Shown here: positions 23,859 through 33,071 of the stretch, one piece after another
Numbering within the stretch: the stretch's first letter is position 1
Layout: each line of letters starts with the position of its first letter
Origin: Acetobacter orleanensis
Lineage (GTDB): Bacteria; Pseudomonadota; Alphaproteobacteria; Acetobacterales; Acetobacteraceae
Length of the DNA stretch: 34,426 bases
Direction of reading: 5' to 3'
Assembly: GCF_001581005.1 (NCBI RefSeq)
Contig: NZ_LHZV01000042.1
Coordinates: forward strand, 1-34,426
Notes under the pieces: generated by a model
Database searches by the model: none
What the model was told of the DNA's origin: nothing
Seen by the model: the letters and a program-made list of their open reading frames with translations, nothing else
Position numbers and translations under genes: made by a program

Positions 23859-24461
23859 TTAGGACGCAGCTTGTTCGTATAGATCGGCAACACGTTCCCA
23901 ATCGACCAGATCAGCCAGAAAGGCATCCACATATTTGGGGCGCATATTACGATAGTCGATGTAATAAGCGTGCTCCCAGACATCACAGGTCAGAAGAGCA
24001 GTATGTCCATGGACAAGGGGAGTGTCTGCATTTGCCGTTTTGGTTATGGCCAGTTTTTCGCCATCATGAACCAGCCATCCCCAGCCACTCCCAAATTGGG
24101 AAACGCAGGCTGTTTTGAAGTCGCTTTTAAATTGGTCCAGAGAACCAAAGTCTGCAATCAGTTGTTTTTCGAGAGAGCCGGGAATGGAGCCTCCGCCCTT
24201 GGCTTTCATGCTTTCCCAGAAAAACGAATGGTTCCAGTGCTGGCCAGCCTGATTGAACAGCACTTTTTGCGTCTGGTCCTGAGCGGAACGACGAATAATG
24301 TCTTCAAGGGATAGCCCTTTGAACTCCTCGCTTGTCGTCAGTTCATTCAGTTTGTCGACATACGCCTTATGATGTTTCCCATGATGATATTCGAGTGTTT
24401 CTGCTGACATATAAGGGGCAAGAGCATCCATGGCATAGGGGAGCTCTGGTAACTGAAACAT
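23859..24461 (-). CDS. sodB: Iron (or iron/manganese) superoxide dismutase
   Basis: A 200-residue cytoplasmic enzyme that converts superoxide to oxygen and hydrogen peroxide. All four metal ligands are present: His26 (EYHHGKHH), His78 (GQHWNHSFFW), Asp160 and His164 (TCDVWEHAYY). The N-terminal helix pair and the C-terminal alpha/beta domain (FGSGWGWLV near 123-131) are normal. The glutamine in NQAGQHWNH is placed as in Fe-type enzymes, although alphaproteobacterial members may accept manganese. It lies 30 bp after a small helical gene with which it probably forms an operon. Chromosomal sodB is usually a core gene. Here it sits between the mobilization region and integrase, so it is element cargo, perhaps a second copy helping oxidative acetic-acid growth. 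Confidence 0.95.
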   Translation of the reverse strand: MFQLPELPYAMDALAPYMSAETLEYHHGKHHKAYVDKLNELTTSEEFKGLSLEDIIRRSAQDQTQKVLFNQAGQHWNHSFFWESMKAKGGGSIPGSLEKQLIADFGSLDQFKSDFKTACVSQFGSGWGWLVHDGEKLAITKTANADTPLVHGHTALLTCDVWEHAYYIDYRNMRPKYVDAFLADLVDWERVADLYEQAAS

Positions 24462-24491
24462 ACTTGTTTGCTCTTTCTATTGGCCCGCATC

Positions 24492-25013
24492 TTATGCGTT
24501 GTAGCTTTTTACAGGTTCTGATGTCGGGCTTGTGGGGGGCATGTAACCTGCAATCTGATACACCCTGAGCGCAGTGGCTCTGGCGTGCGTAATGAGATCG
24601 TCTCTGTCGTGATGATGGTCAAAGAGAGCATCTGGATAGTCGGTCAGAAGGCTGACGATGGATGGAAGTTGTTCGACGCAGGCCAGACGGGCTTCCAAAG
24701 GCAATGTCGGCAGAGACGATGTCTGAATAAGTGCGGTGCAGGCATTTTTCAAAAAGGAGAGGGATTTTTTCAAGTCACCCTGATTTTTGAAAAAATCTAC
24801 ACAATTAAGGTAGGAAATGGTCAAGATCACAGGTGAAGAAAGATTCTGCCCTGATACTTTGAATGTATCAAAAAGTGTTGTTGCTGTGGTGAGGGACGCC
24901 TCATAGCCTTGTTCGGCTTTCTTCAGATGGCCAAGGGTGAAGGCGTGATTGGCCTGCCGTGTGTCTTCTTGCCACATGCGTTCAGATGGGGTGGTCGGGC
25001 CGATGGAGAGCAC
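24492..25013 (-). CDS. Helical repeat protein of unknown function in operon with sodB (DUF2753-like)
   Basis: A 173-residue protein, largely alpha-helical. The pattern ANHAFTLGHLKKAEQGYEASLTTATTLF, then ISYLNCVDFFKNQGDLKKSLSFLKNACTAL, is that of two tetratricopeptide-like hairpins. The overall layout recalls DUF2753 proteins, a resemblance from memory and not certain. The C-terminus is histidine- and aspartate-rich (DALFDHHHDRDD, about 127-138), which might bind metal. There is no signal peptide. It starts at ATG 25013 with AAGGG ten bases upstream and ends 30 bp before sodB, so a role connected with the dismutase, such as metal supply or a stress response, is plausible but unproven. Confidence 0.62.
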   Translation of the reverse strand: MLSIGPTTPSERMWQEDTRQANHAFTLGHLKKAEQGYEASLTTATTLFDTFKVSGQNLSSPVILTISYLNCVDFFKNQGDLKKSLSFLKNACTALIQTSSLPTLPLEARLACVEQLPSIVSLLTDYPDALFDHHHDRDDLITHARATALRVYQIAGYMPPTSPTSEPVKSYNA

Positions 25014-25119
25014 CCTTTTCTCGCCTTAATCTGTTACCGTATCGCGAAGAAAATAGCATAAACGTCATAGTATGCAATATGCTATATAGTGGAATGTGTT
25101 CACATTGCGGGGCTCATGG

Positions 25120-25152
25120 GCAGATCACCGAGGGTACGGTGATCTGCTTTTT
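25120..25152 (+). terminator. Strong rightward terminator without an upstream gene (possible sRNA end)
   Basis: GCAGATCACC (25120-25129) pairs perfectly with GGTGATCTGC (25138-25147), eight-base loop, then five T. Both flanking genes run leftward, so it ends no annotated gene. A possible promoter (TTACCG, 17 bp, CATAAA at 25034-25062) would give an RNA of about 85 nt. Confidence 0.7.
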
Positions 25153-25191
25153 AATGATGGAGATGATTGTTTGGATATTGATCCTGCCTCA

Positions 25192-26808
25192 TCAAACAGA
25201 TTGAATGCATTCTTCAGGATAGTGAAGGGCTTCGATCACTTGTTGAAGATTGGCGACTTCAATTCCGCTCGTATAGTTCATGGTGCCTTGAGATTTATGA
25301 CTGGCTTCATGCCCGAGCACAGTATCTATCCACAATTCCCGAATATGCGCCTCTTGGTTTCTGAGTTTCGTGCTGACCGTATGACGGAAAGAATGGAACG
25401 TCACAGCATCGGGAAGACCAAGTCGTTTTTTGTGCTTTGAAAACGAGCGGGCAAAGTTGTCGCCGAGTTCACCAGAAGTAGAAACCGTCAGGTCCGGGAA
25501 CAGATATTTTTCACCATTGTCCTCAAGTAGATTCAGCCCCTTCATTCTGAGCACACTGGAATGAATTGGAATGATGCGGGTGCCCGCTGTGGTCTTTGGT
25601 GACCAGCCATCTTCGGGGTGAGGGCGGACATGGAAGCAGGGCACCCCGTCGATGACTTCAATATCCTGACGTCTGAGGTTGCAGATTTCACCTAACCGCA
25701 TGCCGGTGAACATGCCGATGCTGATAATGCCTGTCCATGTCCGGTGAGAGACAGCCGTTCCCGACCACTGAGTGCGGGCGAGCAAAGCCAGTTCGCCGTC
25801 AGTCCACCCCCGGCGGACAATCTTTTTGGTGACATTGAAATCCCAGCCCGACCAAGGGTTTTTGTCGGCAAAGTCTCGTTTGACCAGATGTCCCCATAAC
25901 GCGGACAGTCGGGAAAAGTGGTTTTTGACGGTTTTCCCGCCAACCGTTTCCAAGCTTTGTTCCTGAGCCTGTGCAATGACAACACGTAACGGGAGAACAG
26001 TCTTGCCCTTCCCATGTGTTGCAGGCAGGGAAGAGAGCAGGTCAAAAAATTCTCCCGCCACGTTGCCGGTAATCTGTCGCACGGGCATGTCGCCAAAAGC
26101 TTCAACAAACAGGCCAATAGTCTTCTGAGTGCCCTTTATGGTGTCAGCACTCTTTGTCCTGTCGGAATAAATGAAGCGTTCAGCCATGGTCGAGAGAAGA
26201 GGGGAGGAGGCTTTTGGGGCAGGCTTGGGCTCTTCCTGCACGGATGGGGTTGGTATCTGAGGAGCAGGCTGGGCAAGATGCACAGGCTGACGGCTCTGGA
26301 TACCAACGATCATACAAGACAGACGGTCAGCTTCCGCCTTGAGCATCCTCTTTTCCTGTTTGCTCAGGGCAATGCCGGTGGTGAGCTGCTGACGCAGACT
26401 GTCAAAGCGCTGGCCGATCTCGCGTATCTTTTTTGAGCTTTCATCGAGGAAAGCGTTTTCGCTCTGAATTCTTTCGAGCAGGGCCATGTTATGGGTGGCG
26501 TCGCGAATTTTGCGGTCAAGGGCATGGCACTCTTCGGCCAGGGCGAGCGTCTCTTCCTGATCCCTGATTGTCTGGGCCTGAACAGCAAGCAGGTCTTTCA
26601 TCAGATCGGTGTCAGGCTTCTCGTCCATCATCCTTGCCCTTTCAAAGAGTGTGCCCGTGGCTGCATAGAGGGCAGCCGCCCGTTCTCGGGCAATCAGCTT
26701 ACTCTGAGTTTGCAGGGAAAGGGAGATTTCGGTTCTGCCGAGGCAGGCTTGCACGGCCTGAGGAACCGCGCGACGGAAGTGGTAGTGAGACCCAATGAGT
26801 CGGAGCAT
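25192..26808 (-). CDS. Tyrosine recombinase (integrase) of element B
   Basis: A 538-residue integrase. The N-terminal module MLRLIGSHYHFRRAVPQAVQ is followed by a long helical region (about 30-180), a proline-rich linker (about 182-205), a core-binding domain (ATHGKGKTVLPLRVVIAQAQ near 266-285) and the catalytic domain. The latter has TGMRLGEICNLRR (Arg near 366), VTFHSFRHTVSTKLR (HxxR near 470), LGHEASHKSQG (near 494) and NYTSGI (Tyr near 509). All catalytic residues are seen. The gene reads away from att3, 86 bp from its start. Immediately upstream are TTCCCA/TGGGAA and CGGGA/TCCCG dyads which may be operators or arm sites. It is close in sequence to the partial integrases at both window ends. 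Confidence 0.93.
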   Translation of the reverse strand: MLRLIGSHYHFRRAVPQAVQACLGRTEISLSLQTQSKLIARERAAALYAATGTLFERARMMDEKPDTDLMKDLLAVQAQTIRDQEETLALAEECHALDRKIRDATHNMALLERIQSENAFLDESSKKIREIGQRFDSLRQQLTTGIALSKQEKRMLKAEADRLSCMIVGIQSRQPVHLAQPAPQIPTPSVQEEPKPAPKASSPLLSTMAERFIYSDRTKSADTIKGTQKTIGLFVEAFGDMPVRQITGNVAGEFFDLLSSLPATHGKGKTVLPLRVVIAQAQEQSLETVGGKTVKNHFSRLSALWGHLVKRDFADKNPWSGWDFNVTKKIVRRGWTDGELALLARTQWSGTAVSHRTWTGIISIGMFTGMRLGEICNLRRQDIEVIDGVPCFHVRPHPEDGWSPKTTAGTRIIPIHSSVLRMKGLNLLEDNGEKYLFPDLTVSTSGELGDNFARSFSKHKKRLGLPDAVTFHSFRHTVSTKLRNQEAHIRELWIDTVLGHEASHKSQGTMNYTSGIEVANLQQVIEALHYPEECIQSV

Positions 26809-26893
26809 CTGCGTTTCCCAGTCTGGGAAGACAAACGGGAAAATCCCGCAGACCCGTCAAATTCTCATTTTACTATTATATTTCAAGAGGTTA

Positions 26894-26920
26894 GTGGTGC
26901 GAACTGCGGGACTCGAACCC
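26894..26920 (-). other. att site 3: tRNA 3'-end fragment (junction of elements B and C)
   Basis: Shares 27 bases with att1 and 26 with att2. Here the T-stem GCGGG/CCCGC is perfect, yet the bases further 5' do not give a matching acceptor strand or a normal anticodon arm, so this is also an attachment copy. It closes element B and opens element C. Confidence 0.85.
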
Positions 26921-27735
26921 GCTCTCCTTGGTCGCAACCAATCATACAACCAATTGAAATAGAACGATAATTTCAATCGAAATCATCCTTCACATGGCAA
27001 CTGCGGGTCCACTCTGCGGGCAAACCCATGGGGCAGTCAAGATGCTAGGCACAGAACAGAAAGAGGGACTTACTCATTAAGTGTTTCTGATTGAGTCACT
27101 CAGGGTATCTCTGTTATGAATTGCACCGGATATGTCAGAGCAGGACTGGCATCGTCTGTCTGCAGGACACGGTACAATAAGGTGAGCCGCTGTGTGACTG
27201 GGCGTATCTTCCGCTTGCCGATGCTGTCATGGCAAGTGTCCGATATCAGGCAAACTTACTGAAACCGAGAAAAACATAAAGCAGAACACGATAATCGTTG
27301 TCCGCTGGTTCGTCTTTCGACGAACACATCAAGCCAGCGCTATCTGCACTTACTCACGATACAAAATGCAACTGTAATGCTACGTGTCAGGTTGTGAGAC
27401 GTCATTGGGATGATGTAGCGTGGGCAATGCCGCGTTACGACCATTTTTTGTAGCTGGGGCTGTATCCGCCAGTTTTCTTTGGTTTGCCTCTCTGGGGTAT
27501 GGACCCCGCTTGCTTCAGTCTTTTTTGCCAAACCCCAGGCGTGTCGAGTTTTAGGTATGCTTATTGAGTGTATCATGATTCTTCTTAAGAAGCCTTATAT
27601 TTTTGCACATATTCAATCAGCCTTCAACAGTCAACTTTGTGACGGCATCGTTTTTTCATTTTTCATATAATTATAATATTTTCCAATGCCTGAACTGCCT
27701 ATACGAAAACCGGATATGGCATAGGGTCAGACAAC
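26921..27735. other. 815-bp gap at the left end of element C; no gene recognised
   Basis: Short frames exist here but none shows a ribosome site plus recognisable protein. Two CTGCGGG copies (27000-27022) near att3 are possible integrase arm sites. A GGGG/CCCC hairpin lies near 27497-27510. Just before fecI there are two overlapping TATAAT sequences (27666-27677) inside an A/T-rich palindrome, the likely promoter region of the iron operon. A Fur or Irr site may overlap it, but no consensus match could be shown. Confidence 0.5.
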
Positions 27736-28302
27736 GTGTTGAATGACAAACAGGCAAAATGGCTCGCTGAGAACATTTTGCCTCATGAATCCGATGTTAG
27801 ACGCTGGCTGTCAAAATATAAGGACATTGACGCGGACGACATTCTTCAGGAGGCGTGGGTTATTCTGGCAAAGGTCGATTGTACGACAATTCAATTCCCA
27901 CGTAGGCTTTTGTTTACAATAACTCGAAATATTGTTCTTCAACATTATCGACGTGCTCAAATTGTCTCATTCAGCTCTCTGGCAGACCTTTCAGATGAAT
28001 GCTCAGGTCAGGACACAATTAGCCCTGAACAGTCGGTAGGAGCACGAAGGGAGTTGGAGTTTCTAAACCATGTTATCTCCCACTTGCCACCACGTTGCAG
28101 GGCAATATTTACTTTACATCGTATTCACGGTTATTCGCACAAGGAATGTGCGCAACGTCTCAACCTTTCAGAAACTATCATTGCCAAACAGGTAGCCAAA
28201 GCGCTTCGCCTTATCGGAGACGCTTACGGACATCAAGAACGGCAACATGATATCGGGTATAGGCCTCCCCCGCTTGGCAGATCACACAAAAACAGACCGT
28301 AA
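27736..28302 (+). CDS. FecI-like ECF sigma factor
   Basis: 188 residues from GTG 27736, with AGGG about nine bases upstream. Region 2 covers about 15-75 (DIDADDILQEAWVILAKV ... RLLFTITRNIVLQHYRRAQ). Region 4 covers about 110-168 (LPPRCRAIFTLHRIHGYSHKECAQRLNLSETIIAKQVAKAL), both typical of the iron-starvation ECF sigma group. It would direct RNA polymerase to the promoter of the TonB receptor gene when the FecR-like protein signals. The gene overlaps the FecR-like gene by 56 bp. The C-terminal extra residues (about 170-188) lie in this overlap. Confidence 0.9.
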   Translation: MLNDKQAKWLAENILPHESDVRRWLSKYKDIDADDILQEAWVILAKVDCTTIQFPRRLLFTITRNIVLQHYRRAQIVSFSSLADLSDECSGQDTISPEQSVGARRELEFLNHVISHLPPRCRAIFTLHRIHGYSHKECAQRLNLSETIIAKQVAKALRLIGDAYGHQERQHDIGYRPPPLGRSHKNRP

Positions 28303-29200
28303 TGAAACGGCATCTTTCTGGGTAGCAAAAAAAAATAATGCTCCCCTGACTGAGCAGGAGCAGGCTTTATTAGAGACCTGGCTGGCTAATGACGTCCGTA
28401 ACAAAGGGGCATTAATCCGCGCTGAAGTGGTCTGGCAGGCTACAAGCCGCTCTGTTGCACTGCGAACAGATAACCCAATTCTGCCGGATAAAAGCAAAAG
28501 CACCGTCACAACAGATTTTCCTGTTTCTCGACGGCACATGATATCAGGATTAGCGGCCTCTTTAGCCTTGTGCATGCTGCCACGCACATCACATGAAATG
28601 GGGCGCTTCTACAGCACAACAGATAATACCCTCGACACGCAGATACCCCAGATTGGACAAGTTTCTCTGGATAGTTACTCTCAAATCAGAAAATATGGTA
28701 CATCTATCGACCATCTTGCTGGCAGATGTCTTTTTTCATGCTCACACCCAGCAGAGCTAAGGCTTGACCATATTCATGCAACAGTTAGCGGTAAGCTTCA
28801 AAGCTCGCTCAGTGTGGAAAAAAATCGTCTTCTTCTGCTGGAAGGACAAGCCAAGATAATGAGGAATTTCTACGATCAGCCTATTGTTCTTTCTCCTGGC
28901 GAAGAGCTGTGTGTCTCAAGCACAGGAAAGCTGACATGCCGGAAACTGTTATCTGACGAAATAACGAGAGAAACCAACTGGGCGCAGGGGATTGTAGAAC
29001 TCTACGGACAACCCTTGTCTGAAGTCGCTGCCACTTTCAATAAATACAACCAGAAAAAAATCTTTGTTCATGGCAAAGCGCGTTCTCTTGTTTTGCTGGG
29101 ATCTTTTGCCCTGAAAGACCCGGACATATTCATTGATGCAGTGCGCTCCACCTTACATATCGATGGAGTGGTAACATCTGGACGCATTGACCTTTATTAA
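28247..29200 (+). CDS. FecR-like anti-sigma/signal transducer
   Basis: A 317-residue inner-membrane regulator. The N-terminal cytoplasmic part (about 20-65, ETASFWVAKKNNAPLTEQEQALLETWLAND) is the sigma-binding domain usual in FecR proteins. A membrane segment is at about 97-113 (HMISGLAASLALCMLP) after basic residues. The periplasmic FecR domain (about 130-235) includes SLDSYSQIRKYGTSIDHLAG and LLLLEGQAKIM, somewhat diverged. The C-terminal segment WAQGIVELYGQPLSEVAATFNKYNQKKIFV (about 243-272) is the STN-like portion that receives the signal from the receptor. The start lies inside the fecI-like gene. A later start is possible because the first residues overlap the sigma factor tail. Confidence 0.88.
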   Translation: MISGIGLPRLADHTKTDRNETASFWVAKKNNAPLTEQEQALLETWLANDVRNKGALIRAEVVWQATSRSVALRTDNPILPDKSKSTVTTDFPVSRRHMISGLAASLALCMLPRTSHEMGRFYSTTDNTLDTQIPQIGQVSLDSYSQIRKYGTSIDHLAGRCLFSCSHPAELRLDHIHATVSGKLQSSLSVEKNRLLLLEGQAKIMRNFYDQPIVLSPGEELCVSSTGKLTCRKLLSDEITRETNWAQGIVELYGQPLSEVAATFNKYNQKKIFVHGKARSLVLLGSFALKDPDIFIDAVRSTLHIDGVVTSGRIDLY

Positions 29201-29294
29201 ACTTCCCTGTCTTTAAATCTTAACAATTTCCAGTGGCAGAAAACATGCTCTCCAAGCATCACCTGAGTAGAAATCCAACTCAGGAATGCTTCTT

Positions 29295-32021
29295 ATGCGT
29301 CATGTTCCTCTTTGTTTAAGCCTGCTTTGCTGTAGCGCAATTAGCACTTACCTCCTCTCTAACGCAGATGCTGCGACACCAAGCGAAGTTCATTTTTCCA
29401 TTCCTGCACAACCGCTTTCGTCTGCAATTACGCTCTTTGCACGCCAGTCGGGTCTACACGTTGCCGTTGCAGGCACAATCGCCGGGAAAGTGCGTACTGC
29501 ACCCGTCACGGGCGTTATGAGCCCGGACAGTGCTCTCAAGAAAATTCTCGCTGGGACAGGTGTTGTTGCGACAGAACACGCGGGCGGCCTGATTGTGCTC
29601 ACAAGCCAACCGGTTTCAGTCCCGCACCAAACGACGCAAGCTACACAGGAAGAAAATCTTATCGTCACCGGACGCGCATCCAGCAAGCATCAGAAAAAAA
29701 TTGATGCGAGCTATGCAATTACAACCATTTCTCAGAAAGAGCTGCGTATGCGCAGTATTTCTTCTGTGTCGGAAGCTCTAAAAAATACACCCGGCTTTTG
29801 GGTTGAAGCATCCGGCGGGGAAGTCGGGGCCAATATCCGTGCGCGTGGTATCCCCGTTGATGGTTACGGGTCAGTGCAGTTGGAAGAAGATGGTCTTCCC
29901 CTACAATCAGACCCGGCTCTAGGCTATCTGAATGCAGACGATAGTTTCCGCATTGATGAAACCCTAAGAAATATTCAGGTTGTCCGTGGTGGTCCTAGCT
30001 CAATCGTGGCCCAAAATGCACCAGGCGGACTGGTAAACTTCATATCCAAACGCGGCACAGAAAAACTTTCGGGCGTAGGCAAGCAAACATTTGGTGATGA
30101 CGGCCTTTATCGTACAGACGCATGGTTAGGTGGACCAGCGGGTCCGTGGCGTTGGAGCCTTGGTGGATTTTATCGTGTTGAAAATGGCGTTCGCGACCCT
30201 GGTTTTCGTGCGAATTCGGGTGGGCAAATCCGTGCGAACGTCAGCCGATCATTCAGCCATGGTGGCAGTTTTTTTGTTGATTATAAACACCTTGATGATC
30301 GAACGGCCTTTTTTACCGACATTCCTGTTACATATGACAAATCTGGGAATATAACGTCTCTCCCAGGCTTCAATGCCAATACGGGAACATATTCCTCTAA
30401 AGCCCTTGCCAATGCCTATCTACCTGGCCCCGGTGGCAGCACAAAGCATATTGACCTGCAAAGCGGCATCCATATGCGGCTTGATCAGGTTACTGCTGGT
30501 TTCAAACACGATCTAGCTGACGGATGGCATCTGACGGATACACTCCGCTACCGGTCAATGAATGCAGCATGGACGGTCCTCTCTCCCAGCACCGTTAATG
30601 ATGCCAATACAAGACTGAATGGTCTTGCAACAGCATCCACCCTATTTGCCGGAGCCACAGGTTGGCAACTTCGATATGCTGATAATCCTAATCAGCAGTT
30701 TTCTTCGTCAATGACTGGCAATAATTACGTTACAGATGCCTCTCTCCGCGCTGTTTGGGTCAACGAACACGAAGTTATGAATGACTTCAAGCTGGAGAAA
30801 TCACTTTCTTTCCTTGGGCATCATGACATTGCTATGGGAGCTTTTGCCTCCTATTTTAACGAGGATTTCAACCGTTATTCCGCTAACATGCTTTTAGATA
30901 CGACATCTCATGCTCGCGCACTGAATATAGATGCTGTCGATGCCGCTGGCACAGTCTTGGGCTCCATGACACAAAATGGCTATACCCGTTATGGCTCTGA
31001 ATTTGCCAATGGCTGGGGGCATGACATTGATGTGGCCGGATATGCTACCGATGAATGGGCGATTACCCGAAAACTCCGTCTGGATGCTGGCGTCCGGTAT
31101 GAAGTGCAGCGCGCCACCGGGACAGTAGAAGGCACCCAGAGTGTTGCTTTAGGGTCTGCGCCCTATCTTTCCAATGTTTTATCCGGAAATGGTGCTTTCA
31201 GGCATTATGATAAAGTCTACGACAATTTCGGTGGGACGATTGGCATTAACTACCAGCTACACCCTAATCTGGGGTTCTTTGCACGCTTCACTCGCGCTTA
31301 TCGTCTCCCCAGTCTGGCGTCTTTCATCACCAATCCGGTCGCTGTTCCTGCCAACCAGACAATGAATATGTATGAAGGCGGAGTTAAATATAATTCCCGC
31401 TATGTTGATGCCTATGTCACCGGTTTCGACACGGATTATCATGGGTTTCAGGTTAATAATTACGTTTTTAATGTTGCCAATGGTGGGTATACACAGCAGA
31501 CTATCAATGCTGACACGCGTGCATATGGCGTCGAATTTGAGGGCACTATCCGCCCTGTCCGATATTTTGATGTTGTTTTTACAGGGACAGCTCAAGATGC
31601 CCGGTTCAAAGGGTTGCGTTATCAGACCCTTTCTCAAAATGCTCCCGTTTTAAATGACTATAGTAACAACCACCTTCTGCGCGTTCCGCCTGTGATGTTT
31701 CGCGTTACACCGCGTCTTCATTTTTTCAATGACAAACTACTTTTGCAGGCAGATGTAGAACATTACGGGCTACGTTATGCAGATGCAGCAAACAGCCAGA
31801 AGCTACCTTCTTATACAGTCGTTAACTTTGGTGCCGCGTATCAGGTTGGCAACTATCTGACCATCAACTTGTCTGGCCAGAACCTGAATAATTCTCTCGG
31901 ATTAACCGAAGGGAATCCTCGCTCAGGCGAAGTGTTAAGTTCCCAATCGAACAATAGTGTTTTCCTCGCCCGTCCTATTTTGGGGCGTAGTTTTCGTCTT
32001 TCTTTAACGGGCCAATTCTAA
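29295..32021 (+). CDS. TonB-dependent outer-membrane receptor with signalling (STN) domain
   Basis: 908 residues from ATG 29295; ATG 29286 is in frame but has AGG only a few bases away, while 29295 is better spaced. After the signal peptide (ends near ...NADA) comes an STN domain (about 33-105, VHFSIPAQPLSSAITLFARQSGLHV). A plug follows (about 120-250, DASYAITTISQKELRMRSISSVSEALKNTPGFWVEA then VRGGPSSIVAQNAPGGLVNFISKRG), then a 22-strand barrel ending in LSLTGQF with the terminal phenylalanine of outer-membrane proteins. The STN domain shows a FecA-type transducer that talks to the FecR-like protein. It shares a TAATG overlap with the phosphodiesterase gene. The ligand is unknown; siderophores are usual. 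Confidence 0.93.
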   Translation: MRHVPLCLSLLCCSAISTYLLSNADAATPSEVHFSIPAQPLSSAITLFARQSGLHVAVAGTIAGKVRTAPVTGVMSPDSALKKILAGTGVVATEHAGGLIVLTSQPVSVPHQTTQATQEENLIVTGRASSKHQKKIDASYAITTISQKELRMRSISSVSEALKNTPGFWVEASGGEVGANIRARGIPVDGYGSVQLEEDGLPLQSDPALGYLNADDSFRIDETLRNIQVVRGGPSSIVAQNAPGGLVNFISKRGTEKLSGVGKQTFGDDGLYRTDAWLGGPAGPWRWSLGGFYRVENGVRDPGFRANSGGQIRANVSRSFSHGGSFFVDYKHLDDRTAFFTDIPVTYDKSGNITSLPGFNANTGTYSSKALANAYLPGPGGSTKHIDLQSGIHMRLDQVTAGFKHDLADGWHLTDTLRYRSMNAAWTVLSPSTVNDANTRLNGLATASTLFAGATGWQLRYADNPNQQFSSSMTGNNYVTDASLRAVWVNEHEVMNDFKLEKSLSFLGHHDIAMGAFASYFNEDFNRYSANMLLDTTSHARALNIDAVDAAGTVLGSMTQNGYTRYGSEFANGWGHDIDVAGYATDEWAITRKLRLDAGVRYEVQRATGTVEGTQSVALGSAPYLSNVLSGNGAFRHYDKVYDNFGGTIGINYQLHPNLGFFARFTRAYRLPSLASFITNPVAVPANQTMNMYEGGVKYNSRYVDAYVTGFDTDYHGFQVNNYVFNVANGGYTQQTINADTRAYGVEFEGTIRPVRYFDVVFTGTAQDARFKGLRYQTLSQNAPVLNDYSNNHLLRVPPVMFRVTPRLHFFNDKLLLQADVEHYGLRYADAANSQKLPSYTVVNFGAAYQVGNYLTINLSGQNLNNSLGLTEGNPRSGEVLSSQSNNSVFLARPILGRSFRLSLTGQF

Positions 32022-33037
32022 TGCGCAAATTATTAGCCACTATTTGGTTTTGTGCTGGTAGCATGGGAATACTGCCAGCCCCCGCATTATGTCAGACCAC
32101 CTCAAAAACCATGGTTGTCGCTCATGCAGGAGGAGCCGCTTATCACGTTCATAACACACGTTCGGCCATATTACATGCGCTAGATGTGAAAGCGGATATT
32201 ATTGAATTTGATGTACAAGATACAAAAGATCATATTCCAGTTTTACATCATGACTTCGTTCTTCAACCTGATGAAGCACAACAGAATCACCATTGGCTTG
32301 ATAAGCGGACAACATTTATTAGAAATATGACATTCGGCGAACTGTCCAATTACAGTATCGGGCAGAGCCGATCAGGATCTCCCTCTGATAAACCTTATCC
32401 TTTCAGGAAAAATCAAGAACAAGAGACTATTATCAGTCTGGATAATGCACTTAAGTTTATTTCGAAGAGCCCAAATAGTCCGCAAGTTTTTGTTGAAGTA
32501 AAATCTGCACTTGATCTTCCCGCCGGGTATCCTGCGGAAACCCTGGCAATAGACATTCTAAAAATTATTCATAAACATCCAGCTAAAGATAAAATTTCTA
32601 TCATCTCATTCGATTGGAAACTTCTTCATTTAATCCATACAATAGACCCAACACAAAAAACCGTTTATATTTTTAGAGATCCTCTCGTTTACGCACGTGA
32701 GTTTGCAAATGATATGAGGGATCTTGGGATCGATATAACTTCTCTGACACCGCAAAAAATTATTGACCGTCTGACGGATGGCTTGGGACCCGTCAGCAAT
32801 TATTCCCTTTACGCAGACTATATAAAAAAACAGGGCGGCTGGATGTTAGATGCCTATAAAGATGATGCGACCCTTCCCCTTGTAAAGCAGGCACAGAAAA
32901 TTGGCTTGAAAACCGGCGTATGGACGGTCGATACTCTCACAGAAACAAGCAAAGCAGCCGCATTAGGGATTAACGCAATTACAACGAACTATCCCGATGT
33001 TATAATGGCTGTCCTTAGGCTTTCTTCTACCCAATAA
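32021..33037 (+). CDS. Periplasmic GDPD-family phosphodiesterase
   Basis: A 338-residue protein with a Sec signal peptide (MRKLLATIWFCAGSMGILPA, cut near 24). The TIM-barrel domain contains VVAHAGGAAYHVHNTRSAI (His35; the usual next arginine is alanine here), ADIIEFDVQDTKDHIPVLHHD (Glu62, Asp64, His76/77), VFVEVKS near 155-161, ISIISFDW near 193-200 and KTGVWTVDT near 305-313. The order is that of glycerophosphodiester phosphodiesterases. Loss of the HR-motif arginine could alter activity. It begins one base before the receptor stop ends (TAATG), so both are made together. A phosphodiester-containing ligand imported by the receptor and cleaved in the periplasm is an inference from this pairing. 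Confidence 0.88.
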   Translation: MRKLLATIWFCAGSMGILPAPALCQTTSKTMVVAHAGGAAYHVHNTRSAILHALDVKADIIEFDVQDTKDHIPVLHHDFVLQPDEAQQNHHWLDKRTTFIRNMTFGELSNYSIGQSRSGSPSDKPYPFRKNQEQETIISLDNALKFISKSPNSPQVFVEVKSALDLPAGYPAETLAIDILKIIHKHPAKDKISIISFDWKLLHLIHTIDPTQKTVYIFRDPLVYAREFANDMRDLGIDITSLTPQKIIDRLTDGLGPVSNYSLYADYIKKQGGWMLDAYKDDATLPLVKQAQKIGLKTGVWTVDTLTETSKAAALGINAITTNYPDVIMAVLRLSSTQ

Positions 33038-33071
33038 ATTGCATATCTGTAGATCCGACAAATAAGGCTAT

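Noticed and set aside
26850..26980. A complete tRNA gene at att3, because the T-stem is perfect there.
   Set aside because: No 5' acceptor strand pairing with AGTTCGC lies at the correct distance, and no normal anticodon arm is formed.
27340..27670. Small frames on both strands in the gap before fecI.
   Set aside because: No ribosome site, no similarity that I recognise, and unusual composition; treated as non-coding.
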